64,000 nt of DNA from Hanleya hanleyi (taxonomy: Eukaryota; Mollusca; Polyplacophora; Lepidopleurida; Hanleyidae), in contig JAVTVY010025416.1 in NCBI GenBank assembly GCA_036873755.1, positions 50,408 to 114,407 of the forward strand, read 5' to 3'. The position numbers and the translations under genes were made by a program. Of the stretch, positions 57,670 to 64,000 are shown piece after piece. The notes beneath the pieces were generated by a model. The model had not been told where the DNA came from. It saw only the letters and a program-made list of their open reading frames with translations, and ran no database searches. Each line of letters opens with the position of its first letter. The stretch's first letter is position 1.

Positions 57670-58345
57670 TACTAAGTGCTAAATGGGCTAAAAATGCAAC
57701 ATTGTGTCGTTTCTAGTCAGGTACACGTCTACCTATATTGTCTTAACTCACAGTTGTCATAAAACCACCCATATCGACCATGACAAAAGAACATTGCAAA
57801 GTCTACATGGAGAGAAGTCATTATTTGTCTTGAATATTAATACGTCTAATGCATCATCAAAAAATCGATATACATTAAAGTCGACATAATCCTTCCTTCC
57901 TGATGTTAACGCCGTCGTCGTTCCATACGATTTCATTGTGTGCCTGAAGAATTATTGCAACATGGACATTAATTCCCAAGCAATAGACGCCATAGAAGCG
58001 GAATGCAGAATAATGTAAAAAATCCTTGATCGATGACATTAAATATAAGGAAATTTTAATCTGGTAACGAAGACGGCTAAGAAAGCGATCCGGTGGCAGG
58101 ATATTGTAGTTTTTGGTTCATTCTTCACCATATTGTCGTCTGTAATTTGGAAGACTTAACTGGAGTCTTTCCTTCGCACTGCATAAATGTGAAAAAGCTC
58201 CTACTCCTACAGCTCGGTTGGAAATGACCTGACCGGTGATTCAATGTAAAGCATTGAATGCATTCAACCGACCAGACATTTTTAAGTAACGCGTCCATGA
58301 TCCAAAAGTTTTGTTCAAGCAAACACATTGTTTATTAGCACAAAA
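57670..58345. other. No recognisable gene
   Basis: Short ORFs on both strands (57704-57889, 58125-58328) lack motifs. Confidence 0.35.
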
Positions 58346-58347
58346 CT

Positions 58348-58885
58348 CAACTCCTCCTGTACAGCAGTGGCACTAACCAGGATGGAGATATAAATCCTGC
58401 CTAAGAAAGATCACTGTATTAGGCTCTCGTCGATTGTGCATCTGTCGACAGTATAACGTGAAATGTCCAATCGGATTATTTCAGAAATGACTGGAGCTGT
58501 CATTTGCAGGATTAGAGTCTTGAAATAAGATAAATTACTAGTCTGGCTCATGTCTGACACATCAGTTCAGCTAAAAATTTCACCAGCGCCCTCAGATTTT
58601 GTTTGAGCAAAGTCACGTTGAAGATACACAACGTTTCACTGTACTTTTGGTGTAAACATTTCTCTATGTATCTTTATGTCACAAGATATCCAAAAAAGCA
58701 GAACTTTATAAAGAAGTGTGCAATAGGTATTTCTTTCCGTGCAGCCGCCATTCTAGAAAATAGCGATTTTCTCAGCCGACTCGATGAAATATTGATAATA
58801 TTCGCCCAGTAACGGTAGATACATATTTGTATCTCTTGATCATAGAGCGTTTATCTCCGCAGTCACGACTTATCACGTTTCAGCA
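58348..58885 (+). repeat. Dispersed duplication R1, copy b
   Basis: Colinear with 51615-52185 and, as there, immediately followed by a minus-strand PLE. Confidence 0.8.
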
Positions 58886-58903
58886 GAAATGTACATAATC
58901 CAA

Positions 58904-60115
58904 ATTACAAGCGTCTAGTCCGTCATCCTTAATTCAGCCGTCGTCCATTAGAGAATATCCGCGTCCATAATCCAAAGACCTATTCCATATTCCATATAAC
59001 AGTATTAGCACCAAATTCAAAAAGACAATCATAGTGTACATAAACATAGGCTTATTTCCTGCAAGAGAGAAGCAGTCAACAGTTTTCAATGATGCCGGCA
59101 AGACATCATGATGTTCCAAAAATATCAAATCCGTATCGCTGATCAGTATTCTTAATCCATAATATTCGTTGTAAAGTCGTCGTCTAAAGAATGATGTAGC
59201 TCAGTCACGCTTTGATTGTGGCTGTTCATATGAGTACTATGAGGATCTTGATGTACATGGGTTCATACGGCCCCTAGCCCCGTGGTTAGGCGGAATTAGA
59301 CACAAGTTACGAAATGTAGCGCCATAGATCTTGCACGCTACGTTCGTATTTTGCTATCAGCATGCGATATGTATCGCCAAATTTGAGAAACTTTGAGTGG
59401 AGGCGCTTGGTGGAATAGCCCTGTTTTATAAGTTTCTGTAACAGTGTTTTGTGACGTTGATTAAAATCGTCACATCTAACACAGGATCTAGCAAATGCTA
59501 CTAAGCGAGATGTGTATACGCCATATGCAGGTCCCACTGGAATATTACTGTCCAGAAAGGGATAGTTTACGATGTCGAAATTGTAATCATCTCTTTTGTC
59601 ATAAAGTCGACGAGAGAGAATGCTCGCTTCATTTTTATAGAGATATAGATCTAAATATGATGTAGAGCTGTCTGTAGTTTCCTTCAAATCCAGTGAAGGT
59701 GGATATATATCCTTCACTGCGTCATTTATATAGCGATTATCCACAGCGAGAAGATCGTCTATATAGCGTTTGGTGAATGAGAAGGAACGGGCTTTGAATG
59801 GGTCGGTTTTTGAAAGCGCCTGCATATAGTCATATTCATAAGAGAACAGATATAGGTCAGCCAATAGGGGTGCACAATTATTACCCATTGGAATACCTAT
59901 ATGCTGCTGATATATTGTGTTGCCAAATTTCACATAGATATTTTTAATGAGAAATTCAAGCAACTCTATAAACAAAGAAACATCCCATGAATGATATCTC
60001 TTGTATGTAGTAGAGCTAATACCGTACTGACACGATACATCAGGGTGTATTCTTATAGTCAATTTCATATCATTGACTAGCATTCTATAATCCAAATGAA
60101 CTGCGAAGTCTTTTT
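58904..60115 (-). mobile_element. PLE, best RT-containing copy
   Basis: Minus orientation: terminus at 58904 (AAATTACAAGCGTCTAGTCC), 3' UTR to 59306, then the RT ORF. It is truncated at about 60110, so the N-terminal region seen at 6685-7585 is missing. Confidence 0.85.
59307..60095 (-). CDS. PLE reverse transcriptase, C-terminal 262 residues
   Basis: RNA-dependent DNA polymerase of a Penelope-like element, partial. It contains G-I-P-M-G-N-N-C-A-P-L-L (RT motif 4), R-Y-I-D-D-L-L-A-V with the catalytic YIDD (motif 5), L-D-L-K-E-T-T and Y-L-D-L-Y-L (motifs 6-7). It continues with L-Y-D-K-R-D-D, P-F-L-D-S-N-I-P-V-G-P-A-Y-G and the thumb ending R-Y-I-S stop. The frame is unbroken, but the N-terminal RT motifs carrying the first catalytic Asp are absent, so it cannot be active alone. 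No GIY-YIG endonuclease follows. Assignment to PLE rather than another RT group rests on motif spacing and on the ADKA and cysteine motifs of the sister copy at 6.9-7.6 kb. Confidence 0.8.
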   Translation of the reverse strand: MDYRMLVNDMKLTIRIHPDVSCQYGISSTTYKRYHSWDVSLFIELLEFLIKNIYVKFGNTIYQQHIGIPMGNNCAPLLADLYLFSYEYDYMQALSKTDPFKARSFSFTKRYIDDLLAVDNRYINDAVKDIYPPSLDLKETTDSSTSYLDLYLYKNEASILSRRLYDKRDDYNFDIVNYPFLDSNIPVGPAYGVYTSRLVAFARSCVRCDDFNQRHKTLLQKLIKQGYSTKRLHSKFLKFGDTYRMLIAKYERSVQDLWRYIS

Positions 60116-60116
60116 A

Positions 60117-60137
60117 CCTCCGTCGATCAGACGGAGG
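60117..60137. repeat. Hairpin CCTCCGTC-loop-GACGGAGG
   Basis: A perfect 8-bp stem with a 5-base loop (GATCA). An inverted partner (CGACGGAGG) is at 63136, near the other edge of the 3-kb stretch that is absent between the R1/PLE and R2 copies at 52.35 kb. Confidence 0.6.
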
Positions 60138-60139
60138 TC

Positions 60140-63125
60140 TAGGAGCGCAACGTGATATCTCCCGCCAAATAATTGTCATATGGGGAACCCACGACTCGTG
60201 TGATTTCCAATAGGGATTGCTATGGTTCCCGACGAAATTTTGAAAAGTTTCTGGACACAATTGAATGCTTACGTCACAAAAGGTGTGTATCCTTTGCAGT
60301 GCTTCCACCGGGTCTCTTAATTCGAGGGTACTAAATTCGCGCGTGTACTTATAGCTTCGCGCTGGTACAGATGGCCGGTATGCGACGAAGACAAACCTGC
60401 GCTTTCATAAAAAGTAAATTTTCACGAAAGAAAAACTCGCATTCCGGATAGTATAATTGGAAACTTCACGAGAATCTCTGAATCGGCAAAAAGATAAAGG
60501 ACGAGTGTCATTCACCAGGATGCGAGTCGGAAGTGAGAAGTCAAATTCAAAGTCAGAGGTCAAAAACGTAAAACTCCGAAGAACTCTCCCGGCTTTTTCT
60601 TTTCTTTTTTTTTTTGAGTTGGGGGGGGGGAGATAGCGACTGGAAAAATATATCTTCCCATGCTTCAATCGTTATCTGTGAATCCGATCAACAACCTAGC
60701 CAGACAATCTGTCAAAAATTATCCGTCGTCTGGGTAAGGTTGAAGGGTCATCGGAAGCTCGGACTGTGATACAGGCAAAAACTGTTGTTGTTGTAGTCTA
60801 GAAAAATAACTGCCATGCACTCTATGGAGAAGGGCCTCGTGAGGCACAAAGTGCAATTTTGTTGTTGTTGTTTATCTGCAAATCCGCTGATCTCGATGGG
60901 TATCTTTCACTGGTTCTCACAGTTGCCTGGCCTGTGTTATATTCGGTGGTCGAAGTCTACGTATAGTTTTTTTCAATAAATTATGGAAATTAATACAAAC
61001 ATATATACAGATATTTTTTTAAATAGATTTTTTTATAAGTGTATTTGTCTTTCATCTTAGGCTCAATTAAAGTCATTCTCTAAAATGTGAAGCCGAGTTA
61101 ATACAGTTTTTAATTATCTACCAAACCCTGTCCTCTATGACATAGAATAAAAGAGAAGTTGGGAATAGAACCGCTCAACACAGTCATTTCTAAACATCAA
61201 GTTGTACATAAGTATTTTTACTTACTCTGTACAAGCTGAGGGCATTTTTGTGGCTTTTGAAAATTTTGAGATTTTTGCGTGTCTGTCCATATTTAACTAA
61301 GCGACGTCCAAGCGAGCTAATGTACGCGCGTTATATTCATATCAAATATGGTGCGGCTTGTGTTCAATGAGGCTTGGATTGTTTATACAATTAATTTTCT
61401 TCTCACTGTTACACAATGAAATTAAGTTTCAAATCATTTGATTCATCTCTTCGATGTAGATTGTTATGTTTCATTCGAGGAAATAATTTTAAAAGATACA
61501 TATGACATTTTCTAACTTTATGGCTGGAGTTGTATCACAAAGAGCAAACGGCGTAAACATGCTTTCCCATCTCACCCACGCTCATATGGGTATCGATCGT
61601 TCCTATTCGAGGACCACCTGCCGAGTGATACATGTGTGAATCGGTCAGACATTTCCAAGGATGCCAAATTCTAACTTAAAACAACCATGCCGGATTTCAT
61701 TGCTTCACTGAGAATAATTGGATCTAACTTTTACAAAGCCTGCAGCTCCCAATAGCTCCTGGATCTAGAACACATAAATGAAGGGACCTAGTTTATCGGT
61801 GCTATGGCAAAAATATCATGTAGAATGGGATTGTGTGGATAATATCCTTGGAAGTTGAAGTCCTGCTGCATGCTTCACAAACATCATCAAAAGTGAAAAT
61901 TATCTCCCTTGACCAGGTAAGGACTTGAATGTGTGTCTAAAATGATTTAGCTTCTAGAAACAGACTTCATTTCAAATTTTAATTCCAATTCTGCTACATG
62001 TACATATATAAAATACATACAGAATGAACTGCATACATAATAACACAAAGACCAGGTATATGTATCTCATTACATTCTTATTCAAAGATCAATACCTGGG
62101 TAATATTACAACAATACCATGGCGTTATATATTGTTATGATTGACTTAACTTTAGCTGCTGAAGATATTTCTAATTTGAGATCAATGAACAATCATACTA
62201 GATTTCATAACTTCATTTATTTTCACAATAAGCAACATAATCGAGATTAGCAAGTGAAGTTTTAAAACATAATATAATAAACAGCATGGGTCTTCTTCAG
62301 TTTATTGTAGACAAAAATACCCATGAATATATGTTACCATGATTCAGTCATGATATTACCTGTAATATATTAATGTCGACAAGGTATAAACATAATTATT
62401 TGATAGTATTACTAATTGTATGTTGTTTATGATTAACATGAACTTTTTATTTGCTGCGTGGAATTCAGTCATTTGTTCCATAGGGGCAATATTCTCATCA
62501 GTCATCACCATTCAATGTGAATGTGATGCATGTCCATGGTCATTGATACAGTAAGGTGAAGGCGAAGGTGACCTGTAACACCAGTATACAAAATTATACC
62601 GAGCGCATTGAATCCTCATCATATGATGTTGAGACAGATCAGAACGAAGTGTCGGTAAAATCAGGTGTGTTTTGATGAGCATTCTCTCATCAGTGATGAT
62701 GCTATACTGTACACATACAAAATATGAAGTGTTGATGTGTTGGGCCTATAGCACAAAATCACAAGCAAGTTGGTACAACAACTAGGCACACGGTGTCTCA
62801 TTTCTGCCGCTAACGTGTCGATTTGGGTGAGGGGATCCTCTCAGGGGGAGGTGGGGGTGGGATGGGGCCTAATGTCTCAAGCACTTTTCCAGGTTTTCCA
62901 TCAACATGATCAATATACTCTATTCCATACCTCAATATTTCAAGCACGTCAAATCAAACAAAAATTATTTGCTGGGAATGTGACTTTCACATCCCTGTCT
63001 GGACATGCTAGTGAGGAACCCTCAATCCCAGATTAATTACCATTGATGAAGCTAACGTCCAACAAATGCAAAATTGAGCTTGGCATCCGGCCGTATATTA
63101 TTCAGTGATGTATTACGCTACGGAC
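60140..63125. other. 3-kb stretch without recognisable genes
   Basis: Present between the PLE and R2 here but absent at 52350. It contains a T-run/G-run (60603-60640) and two small frames (60405-60668 minus, 62770-63036 plus) without motifs. It is either a separate insertion or sequence deleted from the other copy. Confidence 0.4.
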
Positions 63126-63171
63126 CCTGTTGCCTCGACGGAGGTCTTTGCGCTCATCCAGCGCTTGTTTT

Positions 63172-64000
63172 GTAATATAACGTATCTCAGTCATGCTCTG
63201 ATCGTAATTGTTCATATGAACGCCTCGATCTGGTATTATACGATGAGCGATTGCCTCCAAATGTCAAAATGATATGGTCGCTCGGACCATGTTTTGTCTG
63301 GTATACAGTTGCTTGACCATATATTATATGGTCAAATATTTCATGATCTCTTCGACCATATTTGTCATTGTCAAGCAAGAGATTTGACCAGATTGGTCTG
63401 TGTGGCCAGACTGACCGTATCCTCCTGACAATAGCTCCGAGCGTTAACGCATATAATACGTAATGCAGCTAATTATAACCTAGGCTGATCAACAGATTGT
63501 TTATGCATACTTTTTTTTTGTCAAACGTGGATACATCTGTGATTAGATTACAAGTATTGGGTACCAATTCGGCAATATAAAATCGCGATCGAAGAACAAT
63601 GACCATTTTATATGATCTCGAAATTTGAGCACAAATGCTTTGGATCTGTAACATAAATCATTTAAAAAACCTTATGGTTTATCTCAATCAATGGTCGTTT
63701 GATCTTAACGTCTTGCTCGCTGTGATCGTTAGCGTGTGGAGTCGCGGTTAGCATAATAAATCATCAGATTCGAATGCGTTGTATCTCGTCTGAACAGTTA
63801 TATGCAGTTAGATGTAGCCGTTTGTTATTACTTGGCATGGCGCGAGTGGAAATGCTATTGGGACGTATATAGTTCTGGTTTTGTCTACAGATAATAGCAT
63901 GCGGCTGGACCGTTCTGTAGCAGTTAACATTTATCTTCTGTTTATCTATAGGCACGATAGAAGCCGGAGTAGTGAGTGTGTTTCATAATATCAGATTAAT
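63172..64000 (+). repeat. Dispersed duplication R2, copy b (runs off the window)
   Basis: Colinear with 52355-53266. It includes TTGACCATATA-T-TATATGGTCAA, a perfect 11-bp-stem dyad near 63312, and ends at the window edge within the shared sequence. Confidence 0.8.

Overview
This window is animal nuclear DNA, most likely from a mollusc and probably a gastropod. It is AT-rich, intron-bearing and packed with transposable-element relics. The mollusc call rests on two things: non-LTR/SINE 3' tails of a type I know from gastropods (a CAGCAATATTTCAGCTATATAG core running into GA/CT or ACTC microsatellites), and a recognisable neuroligin exon. There are no bacterial-type operons.

Layout. 1-6.6 kb: old repeat fragments and a tRNA-like sequence held in an inverted repeat. 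6.65-8.33 kb: a Penelope-like (PLE) retroelement that has lost its reverse transcriptase core. 9-47 kb: an array of diverged tandem units, the main object of interest. Four units (about 14.8-20.3, 20.5-25.5, 27.2-31.8 and 32.65-41.5 kb) are close relatives with a core of about 4.8 kb once later insertions are removed. Older relatives lie at 9-15 kb and perhaps 45-47.8 kb. Read on the minus strand, the units contain three conserved exon-like blocks plus a candidate first exon with a consensus splice donor. Distant copies differ mainly by synonymous or conservative codon changes, and the last block ends at a shared stop codon. I read this as a mostly decayed tandem family of an unrecognised multi-exon gene.

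The units carry insertions that differ from copy to copy, and the other copies serve as empty sites. They include an apparently intact intron-containing Tc1 transposon with 256-bp TIRs (29370-31261), a 5S-rRNA-derived SINE with a 13-bp target duplication (15505-15717), two Helentron-like rolling-circle elements (a third sits at 45.7-47.0 kb), a 5'-truncated PLE (22.8-23.8 kb), and MITEs with TAA target duplications.

48.6-49.05 kb: one good host-gene exon, the first coding exon of a neuroligin-like protein on the minus strand. No second exon is visible to its left, so the array lies either in a first intron of more than 48 kb or beside an orphan exon. 50-64 kb: PLE tails, one PLE with an open RT segment carrying YIDD (59307-60095), two pairs of dispersed duplications (51.6/58.35 kb and 52.36/63.18 kb), MITE fragments and stretches in which I see no gene.
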